Positions 1 through 11,380 of a DNA stretch of 64,000 bases are shown one piece after another. Numbering within the stretch: position 1 is the stretch's first letter; every line of letters starts with the position of its first letter. Below the pieces are notes generated by a model. The model saw only the letters and a program-made list of their open reading frames with translations, ran no database searches and was not told where the DNA came from. This DNA is from Clarkia xantiana subsp. parviflora (taxonomy: Eukaryota > Streptophyta > Magnoliopsida > Myrtales > Onagraceae). Made by a program: the position numbers and the translations under genes. The stretch covers positions 35,455,452-35,519,451 of the forward strand of contig JAPTYO010000002.1 of assembly GCA_036873135.1 (NCBI GenBank), read 5' to 3'.

Positions 1-111
1 TTGGGACTACGGAAAGCGATGAATGTATGTGCACATCTTCCGCTGCGTAATCCTGATTACTAGCATGTACCGTATTTATGTTTCCGTAGTATTTAGCCCC
101 TTAATCTAACA
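1..111 (+). mobile_element. 3' end of a copia LTR (plus orientation, cut by window start)
   Basis: The block ends in TAATCTAACA and is followed at once by a degenerate initiator-Met primer-binding site (ATTGTATCAGAGCC). The sequence around 45-95 (CCGCTGCGTAAT, then TAGCATGTACC) recurs at the ends of the LTRs at 26202-26814 and 62830-63420. This is therefore the U5 side of a 5' LTR whose start lies outside the window. Confidence 0.8.
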
Positions 112-1210
112 ATTGTATCAGAGCCTGTGTTAGGAGTTCATGATTTTGATAAATTGATGTTCTTGATTTTACATTTTGGCTGAAATTTTAAGTAGTGAAA
201 ATTTAAAGTTTTCGATTTTTACAATTGTTGGTGCCGAAATTTCATGATGTTCTTAGTAAAATGTGATTTTCATGATCTTCAAGAAAAACGTGACTTTTAT
301 CAAAATCAAACATTGGATTGTAGATCTTTTTAAATTTTGATCTTGAAATTTGACCACTTGTTTCCAATTTGATGTTTCGGCCGAACCCTAATTGAAATTA
401 CAAGGTAAATTTTTTATTGGGTTAAATGTACTTTTCATACCACATGTTTGACCAAATGTGGCTTTTAGTACCGGATGTTTGGTTTTGTATACTTTTGGTA
501 CCAAACGTTTGAAAAAATGTGGCTTTTGGTACATCCGTTAGTTGGCCGTTAGTTTTTTTACGTTAAGTGACATGTGCAAGTCACGTGACTGATCCTAAAC
601 TTTTGATATTGTTCAATTTAGTCCCTCAAATATATTCATAACTTTTAATTTGTTTAATTTAGTCCCAAAACTTCAAAATCAATTCCAATTGAATCATTGA
701 ACCCAATTGACCTAGCCGGACTTAGCCTGGGGCTAGGCCCGAACCTGGGATGGGGTCGCCGGGCCCAGCCGACCCTGACCCAAGGTCGGACCTAGCCTAC
801 GACTAGGTCCGACCTTGGGTCAGGTTTGGCTGGGTCCAACGACCCCGAACCAGGGTCGGACCTAGCCTAGGCTAGGTCCGGCTAGGTCAATTGGGTTCAA
901 TGGTTAAATTGGAATTGATTTTGAAGTTTTTAGACTAAATTAAACAAATTAAAAGTTAGGAATATATTTGACGGAAAAAACTAACGGCCAACTAACGGAT
1001 GTACCAAAAACCACATTTTTTCAAACGTTTGGTACCAAAAGTATACAAAACCAAACATCCGGTACTAAAAGCCACATTCGGCCAAACATGTGGTATGAAA
1101 AGTACCTTTAACCCTTTCTTATTTCTTAGGCCCCAAGTTTTCTATATTTCGACCGAAATATATTATAATATTGTTTACCATATTTTAATTATTATTAAAG
1201 GTAACAATAT
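112..1210 (+). other. Copia untranslated leader, with primer-binding site at 112-125
   Basis: AT-rich leader downstream of the LTR; matching text (CATGATCTTCAAGAAAAA, CGGCCGAACCCTA) recurs at 40331-40690 and 63421-63830. No coding sequence is seen. It is interrupted by a foldback element (419-1114) and cut off at 1210, where a minus-strand LTR begins inside a part of the leader that continues uninterrupted in the copy at 40690. Confidence 0.75.
419..1114. mobile_element. Foldback MITE, Mutator-like (long TIRs, 9-bp TSD)
   Basis: The two arms are inverted copies over almost the whole 696 bp: the left end GGGTTAAATGTACTTTTCAT reads back as the right end. The arms keep pairing inward through the lower-AT core (720-900), where GACCTAGCCGGACTTAG opposes its inverted partner. 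Flanking 9-mers TTTTTTATT (410-418) and TTTCTTATT (1115-1123) match at 8 of 9 positions, as expected for a Mutator-type insertion. The uninterrupted site is visible in the related leader at 40610-40635. No transposase is present. Confidence 0.7.
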
Positions 1211-1810
1211 TGTTAGATTACAAGAGTAATCAATACGGATACTTAAACAAGGTACATGCTAGTAATTGGAATTACGCAGCAGAAGATTCACACATACCTT
1301 TAAGATGATCCGTAGACCCAAGATCTTCTCAAGAGGGAGTTCACGATCCTCCGGTTGGGACCTGTAGAGGTTCTTGTTAGAGAAGCCCTACGCGGTACAA
1401 GCTCCACAGCAAAGCCTTTGATCGATTCTTGGCACGGGGACAGATCTCTGGAGTGTTTGCTTGGAAAGCAAATTGGCACACCCTTGAAGCAAAGGGTTCG
1501 GCCGAAACTATGTAGTGTGGGGTTGAGGGTTTTTCTCTCTAAAACACTCTAATGAGGAAAATAGTGATTAACCCTAAAAATCCCCTAACACCATGTATTT
1601 ATAGGAGGAGCAAAGTGGACAAAAGTCCACTTTGCCCACACCTAGGTTTCGGCTGGCCATGCATAGGGGAGGCCCATAATTTGGGCATCTCATGTCAATT
1701 GGGATTTAGGTCTAGCCCAATTATCCTAATGTGACATTTGCCTAGTTTCCTTAGGCAAACTATACATATTTTGGGCTACCAATTACGGCGCCCATCACCA
1801 TATGCTTACA
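1211..1810 (-). mobile_element. Copia LTR (minus orientation), subfamily TGTAAGCATATGG
   Basis: Read on the minus strand it starts TGTAAGCATATGGTGATGGG and ends TCTAACA, the TG...CA form of an LTR. A TATA-like CTATAAATAC lies near 1600. It is close to the plus-strand LTRs at 26202-26814 and 62830-63420. A purine tract GAGTGGGAGC directly outside its 5' edge (1811-1820) marks it as the 3' LTR of a minus-strand element. Confidence 0.85.
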
Positions 1811-2200
1811 GCTCCCACTCGTCGGAATAGGAGGGTGTCTGTTAATGTATTGTCGTCCAAATATGCATCAACATTTCACTCCTTCGATCTTCTCCTTGCT
1901 TCCTAATAGTTCATACGAGGTTTGACGTGCGACCGGCGGATACGACGGGCATCGTGCTACTCATCTGTTAGGAGTATTGTAGCACCTGCGGAACGTTGAT
2001 TCCCTTTTCTCCAATCAACCTGTTATAAAAAAATATTTATATTGAACCGCGCTGTATCCTAGGTCAACTGTTAATTCTCCTTCTGCCTAGTTTCCACATA
2101 GGATCACTTCTTCAAGGCATCTGTACAAGTATTCACAACCTTCAACTAATATCCAGTTAGTAGCCACCTAGTGAATACGAGAGCTAAGAAGACAGGGGCC
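1811..2200 (-). other. Copia polypurine tract and 3' untranslated remnant
   Basis: The purine tract at 1811-1825 is followed by text that also sits outside the LTRs at 16551 and 57543 (minus) and 26202 (plus), for example AACGTTGATTCC and TTCAACTAATATC. Only about 390 bp remain of a unit that is about 1.1 kb elsewhere; the LINE at 2236 or its insertion removed the rest. Confidence 0.7.
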
Positions 2201-2235
2201 TGGGATATAGAGCTTCACAATCTTTTAACCTTTCT

Positions 2236-3788
2236 CAATTACTGAAACAACCTTTTCGCCTTATGGACTCACCAGACTCCTTATGGGTAACCTCAATGCG
2301 TAATCGATACTTCAAAGATGGGTCTTTCTTCAAAGCTAAATTGTCTTCGTCACACTCTATTGCATGGAGGAATTTGTGTTTTGTTCGCCCCTTTCTTCTC
2401 CTAGGGGCCAGATGGAGAGTGGGGTCTGGTCATAAGATTAATTTCTGGACTGATCCTTGGTCCCAAACTTTGGACTTCTTGCTGATTGGGTGCCGGGAAC
2501 AGCAGAACAACATGCTCTCAAGGTTTCCACCTTCATCCTTGATGGCCACTGGATTTGACAACGTTGGCTATCTTCTTACCATCGGTTCTGGTTACGGCTA
2601 TTTCGCAAATCAATATTCCCTTATTTGACACTCCGGATAAGTTCCTGTGGAACTTTACTAGCCTTGGAAATTACTCAGTTAAGTCTAGGTATCACTTTAT
2701 TAAAACACTCCTCAGCGAAGGGGGGTCGGACCAATCTTCGGGATCTATTCCTTCTAATTCAGTTAATTCGGATTTTTGGAAGAAACTTCGGTCAGCAAAG
2801 ATTCAACCAAAAGTTCGAATGTTCGTCTGGAAGGGTTTTTCGGGAGGTCTCCCACTTCGGGAAAATCTCCGACGTCAATTGCCATTTTTGGATTCTTCTT
2901 GTCCTCTTTGTGGTAGTGTCCTAGAAACTTGAGACCATCTTATGTGGAATTGTCAGTTTGCTATTAGAGTTTGGTTTGCGTCTAGTCTTAGAATTACGGA
3001 TAGGAGTAGGCATAGGACTATCTTAGATTGGCTTCAGGATTCGGTGAATGTTGGGTCTGTTTCGATTACTTTTTTAGATACTTTTAGTTATAAATGCTTG
3101 GTTATGTGGGGTATTTGGCTTGAACGGAATAATGTTGTTTTCCGCGCCTCTACTCCCTCTGATGTGTCTATTATGTTTTATTTTATTTCTAATGCTTGTA
3201 ATGATAATGTTTTGTCTTTCCCGGTTGTTCCAGAGTCAGCCAGGCTCCACAGCAGAATCCAGGAATTAGTTCGGTACACCTCGGCACCATCTGGCTCTTG
3301 GACCATTCTTGTGGATGGGGCTGTTCGCGGGACACGTTCACGGGTCTTTGGTGCTGCGGTTCTTTTGGATCAGTCTTCTAATATTATGGCGATATCAGTT
3401 TGTAAAGCTTTTGGGGATGATCCACTTTTGGCGGTAAGATTAGCTTGTAGAACGGGAATGTTGTTGGCAAGATCATCAAATCAGGAGATTGGGCATCTAT
3501 TTTCGGATTTATTGGCCTTGTTAACAAGGGTGGCATCCATTTCTTCAGCTTGTGTTACTTCCTTGTTTGAGATTGTCTCGGATATTAGAACTTTATTATG
3601 TTTATGTCATTCTGTTCGGTTGTACTTTGTTACTAGGGGTGTTGCTTTTATCTCATAAGATAGCTCCACTTGCGGTGATGTGGATAGGGGGGACGTGGTA
3701 TTACCCCAATATTCCATCTTATCTTTTGGTCTAAGTGTTGTAATCTTTTGTGGGTATTTATATAATTATCCTTTGAAAAAAAAAAAAA
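2236..3788 (+). pseudogene. 5'-truncated LINE (L1-type) ORF2, zinc-knuckle and RNase H end
   Basis: Residual coding sequence runs 2263-3660 in several frames. It shows the region after the reverse transcriptase of plant LINEs: a WRVGSGHKINFWTDPW motif, a zf-RVT-like block (WKKLRSAKIQPKVRMFVWK, then CPLCG), and a C-terminal RNase H-like part (SWTILVDGAV...GAAVLLD). A stop breaks it at about 2930 (TGA just after CPLCGSVLET), and the expected RNase H acidic residues are hard to find after about 3400. The reverse transcriptase and endonuclease are absent. A 13-base A run (3776-3788) ends the unit as a LINE tail would. The left edge lies within copia 3' sequence near 2200-2236. Confidence 0.8.
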
Positions 3789-5127
3789 CTATTTTGAGAA
3801 TTCAATCCAAATGTACAACAAGCCTCAAATACAACGTGATAAGATAAGGCAACAACTACCTTGTCCCAACAAATCATGCAGACTTGTCTTTTTATAGGCA
3901 GATAGAATGAATACATGGATCCAACTATTTTCCATTTCCAAAAAAAAAAAAAACTATTTTCCATCCTTTGTTTTTTGCAAACTCCTCCATCCAGTCTGGT
4001 TTTGATGGAGGAAGGACAGTAGTTGAATCCATGTATGTATGATGATGATTGCATTGCAGCTCAATGATACATGCAGTATTGGCCCCCACCCCCCAAAAAA
4101 TATAAGTATAACATCGCACCACCTTTCATTACTTTTGCACAAGATTTACTTTTGCTTTTTTTGTTAAAGCACAAGATTTACTTAATCATCAAATTAGTGA
4201 AAATTGCATTATTATGACAGCTACTAATAGGCTGACAACTTTTCGCAATAGGATAGCATGATACGAACACACATAAAAAAAATTGTTTTCGTAAAAGTAT
4301 ATAACAAAGCATATAACAGAACGATAATACGAACATGATTAACACAATATAATTTTAGTGTCATGTTTATATATTACAACACGACTTGCACGATACATTT
4401 TTTTTTTTAACTTTATATTACAAACATATGAATATTGACATAATAATTCATATATTTATATATATATATGAAGTTCATTATTTTTATTTTTGCTTAAAAA
4501 TCTTGTATAGAGATTTGCAACTAAATAACTTAACACAATATGATAGCACGACATGAACACACGAAAATATTCGTGTAAAAAGTGACATAATAAACTTACT
4601 GTGTGTATTCGTATTTAGTAAGTTTATTACGACACAAACATTAACACACACAATAGCATGAATTGCCACCCTGTGTAGTAGTACTTCTTAACCACCCATC
4701 TATCTATCTATCTATCTAAAAAAAGACTTGCCTTTTGTTGATCTCCTGTAGTATGGTTTAACTTTATCTTTCTCATAATCATAATCATAATCAAGATCAA
4801 AACCGTTGTCAAAAGATGATAATTATTATATCTTCAAAAAAATCATATCAAAGATTAATATCATTACAATAACAACCCTTTTTAGTTTCACAAATTGGAA
4901 CAAACAGTGGTATACAAATCAATCACTTTTCTCTTGACTGACCTCAACAATCAATCATATATGAATCAACAATGTACTTTACTATTTGCACTACAATCCA
5001 AGTATGATCAGCACAAGAAAAACCAAACCAACACAAATCCTCCTTTCTTCTTCTTCTTCTTGTTCATCATTTTCAAGCAAGCATTGCCTATATATATATA
5101 TAAAATTTAGTAATGTACCCGCTTCTG
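3789..5127. other. Intergenic AT-rich spacer, no gene seen
   Basis: Contains A/T runs, a (TCTA)n tract at 4699-4718 and TA repeats near 4455. The stretch 4225-4672 resembles a decayed hAT-type non-autonomous element: its right end, read in reverse, is CAGGGTGGCAATTCATG. I could not find a matching 8-bp target duplication, so that call is weak. The last part lies downstream of the KLCR stop codon and should include its 3' UTR. Confidence 0.5.
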
Positions 5128-7706
5128 TCATACCTTAATGCCGCGAAAGTGGTTTAGGGTACCGGAGTTGTCATCAAGGAGGCTCTCAAGGGATAAGCCT
5201 TTCCTGTTTCGAACACGACCCGCCTCTTTCAACAACTCTGCTAACCTCCTCTTCTCATCATCCACATCTGGGTTAGCTGTCCCCAGCTTTTCTTCCCTCA
5301 TCCCAACCACATACTCCAGTAGTTTGATTGCATCATCCAACCTAGGTTAGGTTCAACACCAAACATTTATATCTCAAACCTTCATTTTTTGTTTAACCAA
5401 TGTGAAATTTTGTGAGAGAACAACAAAAAGTGCATACAAAACCCAAACTTTAAGTGAATTTTAGTGTCCTAAGCTAAACATGCATAAAAACTCAGTATGC
5501 AAACGACCAAAAGTAAACCCAAACTTTAAGCCATTTTAACTAAGATGCTTGCATAAGAGTATGCAATATAGTAAATGACCAAAAAATCCAATCTTTGATT
5601 GAAATTTAGTGTGTGCTAAACTAAAGAGGCAAAAAAAATCAGTATGCAATAGCTTAGAACGACAAAAAATAATCCAAACTTGAATTGATTTTAGGAGCAA
5701 AAGATTCCAGTAGTGTAATTAACCCTAAATACAGACAGACTTTAAGGCATCAATACCTACCTTCCAAGAGCATCGTAAGTTCCTGCAAGGTTGCTATAAA
5801 CACCGAGCGTGTCGGGGTGATACGGACCATACTCTTGTTCCAAAACAACCCGTGCCTCTTCAAACAATTCATTTGCCTCCTCTATCGAGTACCTTTGAAC
5901 ACAAGCAAGACCCATTTGATTCAGAGCAATCCCAAAAAAGGCGTTTTTCTTCTCTGCACTAGCTCTGAGCTTCGAAACCGCGCTCTTAAATGAGTTGTAA
6001 GACTCCACATAGTTCCCCAACATGTAATGCATGACCCCGATTTGAGCCTCGATACCTGCGATGGTGCTCTGCTGCCCAGGGGCATCGTTGTACATCTTCA
6101 GCGCCTTCTGCAGAAGCCTTATTGCTTCGTCCAACTCATTCATAGATTCATAAATGGCTGAAACATCGGTTAGCCCACTTGCAAACTCCTCAGGAGGGAT
6201 CCCGGGTAAGGGTTTTTCGTATATTCGTAGGGCGTTTTCGGAAAATGCCTTTGCTTCTCTGAACTTGCCTATTTTGTTGTGAAGTTCGGCCAGGCGGACG
6301 AAGACTGAAGCAACCGAAGGGTGGTTTTCTCCCTTTGTGGTCTTGAACACAGTGAGTGCTTTCTGGTAAGCAAAAATAGCCTCATCGTATCGCATTAGAG
6401 ATAGGTAAGTGTCGCCGATGCTTCGATCAATGGCAGCCACTTCGACTTCTTGGCCATTCGAGACCATCGCCATGCTGGCAAGAACGAGCTGTTCGAGAGC
6501 CGATTCGTGGTCGCCTTTAGTTTCACATATAAGACCCATGAGCCTGCGATCGGCCGCTTCTTCGAGAGACGCGGGCCCTCCGTTTTCGCGATGAATATCG
6601 ATTGCCATTTGACAAAGACTCTGAGCTTCATCAAATTGCAGTGCTTGAACATGAGCCTCGGCTAGATACCGGCAAGTTTCGGCCACTCTCGGGTCAGTCT
6701 CGCCTAAGACCTGTTTTTGGATTTTGAGTCCCGTTGTATAGCACTGGATCGAGTTTTCAAGCTGACCCAGAATTGCATACGTATCGCCTAACTGCATGTG
6801 GCCTGCGAATTTCGCCAATGCCTGTTCTTGGCCTTCTTCAATGGACGGAATCTCGATTGAATGCTCAAGAACAGGGATGGCTTCGTTGTACTGCCCTAAG
6901 CTGCAGTAGATTGCAGCTGTGACATGTAAACACATGACAAGATCCAAGTTTGGCTTCCCGTTCGAGCAAATCTCGATTGATTTGGCAGCTCGGAGCGAAA
7001 TTTCTAGGGCTTTCGGCAGATTATCTCCTGACGAAATCAAATCCCGAGCTTGCTTGAGCAGAAACGGGCCTAGGCTCGGATTATCCAAACCTTGCTCATC
7101 CACACCACCAGAAGTCTTGGATTTTGATTTAGGCGAGTTATTGAGTTTCCTGACCGGACTAAAACAGCCGTTGCTGCTACTGCTAGTTCTTCGAGCGGCT
7201 TTATCGTTCCTGGGAGGCTTTTCGGTGGAGAGTTTGCTCCTTGGTGTCAATTTCGAGGTCGCCTCGAGTCCTTTCCTTGAAGGAGAGGAAGGAGATCCTG
7301 ATTTTGAGCTGGAAGTTCTGATTTTTTCAAGTCTCTCTGATTTCTTGCTGCTTGACGATCGGCTGCGACTATCTTCGGCGGGTTTTTCGACCTCGTCTTC
7401 CTCCATTATCTCCAGCTCCCTCATCTCTCCTCCTACGAGGTGGCGCAGCTCAGAATCGATCCTCGACTCTTCCCCGTAGGATTCATAGCTCTGTCTGGAC
7501 GGAGACTGGTCGGAGCTTTGCATATCGCAGACGTTCTCATAGAGCTTCTCAATTGAGGTGTCGACCACTCCATCGAAGGATGCGTTGAGATTGGATTTGG
7601 CGCTTCGTTGGCTTTCTGGGCTCAGAATTGTATTAGGGCTAGAAATTCCGTTCATGGTTTGATTATTAGCGGCTTCGTTGATTCCATCAACCGCAATGCC
7701 AGGCAT
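5128..7706 (-). CDS. KLCR: Kinesin light chain-related TPR protein (KLCR/CMU family)
   Basis: Two coding exons, 7706-5761 and 5341-5128, join in frame across a 419-nt intron (donor GTAGGT, acceptor CCTAG) to give 719 codons plus TGA at 5130-5128. The N-terminus holds the family block SIEKLYENVCDM...SYGEESRIDSELRHLV (about residues 50-95). A Ser/Lys/Arg-rich low-complexity linker (about 110-205) follows. From about 215 to the end come tandem kinesin-light-chain TPRs, e.g. GDTYAILGQLENSIQCY, GLACVQRYSIEEANELFEEA and YSNLAGTYDALGRLDDA. The last TPR is split by the intron. In Arabidopsis this family (KLCR1-3, also called CMU) binds cortical microtubules, links them to the plasma membrane and keeps cellulose synthase tracks in place; IQD proteins recruit it. 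The N-terminal block suggests KLCR2/KLCR3 rather than KLCR1, but I cannot settle the paralogue. The frame is fully open. Confidence 0.93.
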
Positions 7707-8340
7707 CTGTTAGATTCCAAATCCGAGTTCCTCCAAAATCTGGAAAAATCACAGATTTCGTTGAAATTGTAATAAGCAAGGATGGAGAATTGAGCGGAGG
7801 TTAGATCTTTCTGGATCGGATTAAATTAGAAACTACTGGAAGGGTCAATGATAAGAAAAACGATATAATAATAATAAGACTTAAAAGTGTCGGAAAAGAC
7901 ATACCTTGATGAACAGAAACCAAACAGAGGGTGAAGAATCGGACCCAGATGGAGAAAAACAAGGAATCCGAGAAGAAGAAGAACACCCTTTACAGGGAAA
8001 TCAATCTACAGCTAAAACTTATTCCTTTTCTTGATGATGGAGAAAGGGAGAGGATAGGAGAGGAGAGGAGCGAAGGGTCAAAGTGGTCTCTCGCTAGCTG
8101 GCTCAGATGAAAGGAGGTGAGATGACGAGAGAGACAACGGAGGAACTCTCGCTGGCTGGCTGGCTCGCTCGCTCGCCTAGAGAGAGAGAGAGAGACGAGT
8201 CCAGCCAGATGCAACGCAGCAGCTGCCAATTTGAGGTCTGTTCCTTGTTTTGGGCGCCACGTGGCGGCCGGAGAGAGGATGATTTGATTACTGTTTTTCC
8301 CTTGAAAGGCATAAATGTTTAAGTTTCTCCGCATTAGCAG
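7707..8340 (-). promoter_or_regulatory. KLCR 5' UTR with intron, and proximal promoter
   Basis: A leader intron is likely at 7904-7740: donor AAG/GTATGT and acceptor TTTTTCCAG/A, 33 nt upstream of the ATG. The upstream non-coding exon (from 7905) is CT-rich on the minus strand, with pyrimidine runs and a (GA)n tract at about 8179-8196 on the plus strand, a common core-promoter feature of plant genes. Transcription probably starts between about 8050 and 8230. The Harbinger element E1 begins at about 8341, so only about 100-300 bp of native promoter remain upstream of the start. Confidence 0.6.
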
Positions 8341-9827
8341 CCACGTCACTGTCAACTCATCAGATTGTCACTACTACAGCAAAATTAGAACTCTCTCCAG
8401 TGGTGGAGACCGAGTTCTACTCTTATATTGGGATCCACGTAATTTCATACTCCAAATATAACTTTTTAAGCATTATATATAAATTAAATATTCATATTTT
8501 TTTAAAAATACGAATATGAACAAATAATGAAATTCAAATGTTAGACCGTTTTAATTTTAAAAAAAAATCAAGGAAAGTATTTACCAAATCATAAAAATAT
8601 AATTGATTTTTTGAATAAAATTTTACTTTTTTTATGAATTCGTCAACGTTTGTTAATTGTAAATCAAATATTAGGACTTCACTTTGTCCAACGTGTTGTT
8701 CTCCTGAAATTCAAATAATGTTTGTAATAATTTAAAAATGACATCACAAAAAATATAAAAATAACACATTAAAGTTGCCAATTATATTCAATTCATTGCA
8801 ATAATTATACGTTACTTAAGGAAATATTATTATTATGTGCAATCCCCACGCGACGGGTAGAATGGTTGATAAGTATAATTATGGATATAATAATAGTGAT
8901 CAATTAAATTCATTGAATTAATTATTTCACCATAATCAGTGTATATCTATTATATGTTGATAGACATATCTTAATTCAGTATTGTCAGCAGGTTCACATT
9001 TTATAAATATATAAAATCATATTAGTTAATCAATTATATGTATTAATCATGTGTTTTTACTAATGATTTCTAATATACGTAAATAAAAAATATATCATAA
9101 ATCATTCCAAAAGTAAAATTTTTTATAAAAATTTATCGTAAATAAAATATTTTTCTTTCATATTATAATATAATACGTAAAATATATAGAAATATTTATG
9201 CATTAAAATAATATAATATTTTTTAGTAAATTATTTTTTATATTTAATAATATGAAATTTTATACTATTTCAAAATTTAGAATTGACGGTTTTTCAACAT
9301 AGTAAAATATAAAAAAAAAATTAGATCTTGAAATTCTAAAATTTATTCGAAGTTAAAAAGTAGTAATTTTGGTTTGTGTTATTATTTAACTTACTTAATA
9401 TTTAAATGAACGATTACGACTCATATTATTATCTGACTTACCGTAACAGAATATATATACAATCAAAGAGATAAGCAAAACAATTGAATAAAATAATATT
9501 AAAAAGTTGGCACCGACATGAACAGTAACGTGGGAGTTCCTACTAGTATTCACTGTCCCACTTTACTATTCAATCGATAATGACAAAACAGTAATATTAG
9601 TAATCCTAGTCACGCTGAGTGGCGCCTAGTCAGCGTCCAGTGGCAAAAATTGGAACTAGGAACTCTCATTTTGGAACAAGACACTCCCATTGGAATGACA
9701 AGTTCCTATTTAATCATTACCGGTAGGGATCAACAGTAAATGACACTAGTAACTCTCTACAATGATAAATTTATACAGAACTAGGAACTAGGCAATAGGC
9801 ACTAAGCACTACCATTGAAAGTGCTCT
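8341..9827 (+). mobile_element. Harbinger-type non-autonomous element E1 (left TIR lost)
   Basis: The right end reads ACCATTGAAAGTGCTC, the inverse of the GAGCACTT...CAATGG terminus, and is followed by TAA (9828-9830). Internal landmarks shared with E2-E4 include AACTCTCTCCAGTGGTGGAG near 8390 and GGCGCCTAGTCAGCGTCCAG near 9620. The left terminus is missing: homology starts directly at CCACGTCACTGTCAACTC. The interior is AT-rich and non-coding. Confidence 0.65.
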
Positions 9828-9830
9828 AAG

Positions 9831-11377
9831 CACTTTCAATGGTAGTGCCTAGTATCAAATTCCTAGTTCCATGTTGTAAATTATCATTGTAGAGAGTTCC
9901 TAGTGCCTAGTGTCATTTACTGTTGGTCCCCACATGTAATGATTAAATAAAAAATTACATTTCCAATGGGAGTGCCTTGTTCCAAAAATGGGAGTTTCTA
10001 GTACCAATATTTATGATTTACGTATATAGAAAATCATTAGTAAACATAAATTATTAATATATATAACTGATTTACTAATATAATCTGATGGATGTGCATA
10101 AACGTGAATCGACTGACGGTAATGAATCAAGATATGTCAATCATCGTATAATAGATCTTGTATAAAATGTATATCGAAAATAATATTCAATTACATGATG
10201 AAGAGAAACATAAAAAATTACGAGAGGATTTAGTCGAACATATCTGGCAATTTAGTAATGTGTATGAAAATTCTATGTATCTATATATTATGTTAATTTT
10301 TATTTTAGTTGGCAACTTTAATGCATTATTTGTATATTTTTTGTACTGTAATTTTTAAATTATGGCAATCATTATTTAAAAAAAAAATTAGGTGTTCATT
10401 TATTTATTATATTCGTAAATTTTAGTATAATTTTTTTAAATACCAAAATAATCACTTTTTTAAAAAAAAATTATAGTACGTAAATAATTGAACTGTTACC
10501 CTAATGATGTCAAGTTTTGAATTTCGGTATAACAATACACGTCGGTCAAAGTTGGAATCCAAATATTTAATCTAAAACTGATCAACTTTGACGAATTCGT
10601 AAAAATGTAAAATTTCAATAAAAATCAATTAACGGGTCTTTTGGTCCATGATGTTTGACGACTTTTGGATTTTGGCCCATGATGTTTGTTTTTGCCTAGT
10701 TTTTGTCTCATATTTTTTTAGTTTTAGTCTTTCTGTTACATTCATGTGCAAGTCACGTGATCCACCCTAAACTTTTAATTTTGTTCAATTTAGAGTCCCT
10801 CTAATACTTTCCTGATTTTTTTTTGTTCAATTCGACCCTAATTGGACCAAATTGTCCAATTTGGTGTGAATTTTTAAACTTTGGGACTAAATTGAACAAA
10901 AAAAATTAGGAAAAGTATTAGAGGGACTAAATTGAACAAAATTAAAAGTTTAGAGTGGATCACGTGACTTGCACATGTTACTTAACGGAAAAAATGGACG
11001 AAATGTAACGGAAAGACCAAAACTAAAAGAATATGCACATATGAGACCAAAACTAAGCAAAAACAAATATCATGGACCAAAACCCAAAAGTCGTCAAACA
11101 TCATGGACCAAAAGGCCTGTTAACCCTTGCTTTTTTTATTCTTTTGTATATACTTTCTCTAAATATGAATATTTTAATTATATATAATGCTTTTAAAAAA
11201 AACATATTGTGAGTATGTAATTATGTGGGTCCCAATATAGAAGTGAAACTTGGCCTCCACCATTGGAGAGAGTTCCAACTTTACTTTAGAAGTTACTGTA
11301 GGAGTGCAATTTCGATGAGTTGGCAGTGACATGGCAGCTGACGTGGAGACACTATGCAATCACCATCGGAAGTGCTC
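9831..11377 (-). mobile_element. Harbinger-type element E2, inverted relative to E1
   Basis: Starts GCACTTTCAATGGTAGTGCC and ends CACCATCGGAAGTGCTC, with TAA on both sides (9828-9830 and 11378-11380). A short frame at 10158-10358 on the plus strand contains QLHDEEKHKKLREDLVEHIW, which looks like the C-terminal tail of plant Harbinger-like transposases (Plant_tran/HARBI1 type). The rest of the transposase is gone. A second, foldback element sits inside at 10629-11126. Confidence 0.65.
10629..11126. mobile_element. Foldback element nested in E2
   Basis: Nearly complete inverted repeat of about 500 bp: TCTTTTGGTCCATGATGTTT on the left is matched inverted by CATCATGGACCAAAAGGCC on the right, and the arms stay paired to the centre near 10880 (GTCACGTGATCCACCC opposes its complement). 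E3 has no insertion at the corresponding place, which confirms that this is an insertion. Part of the core resembles the foldback at 419-1114 (GTGCAAGTCACGTGA, TTAGTCCC). I could not fix a target duplication. Confidence 0.65.
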
Positions 11378-11380
11378 TAA

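Noticed and set aside
4225..4672. Complete hAT element
   Set aside because: One terminus looks hAT-like but no 8-bp duplication could be matched, so it is mentioned only as a possible remnant.
6395..7588. Plus- and minus-strand ORFs overlapping KLCR exon 1
   Set aside because: The TPR reading frame explains the region; the others lack any homology.
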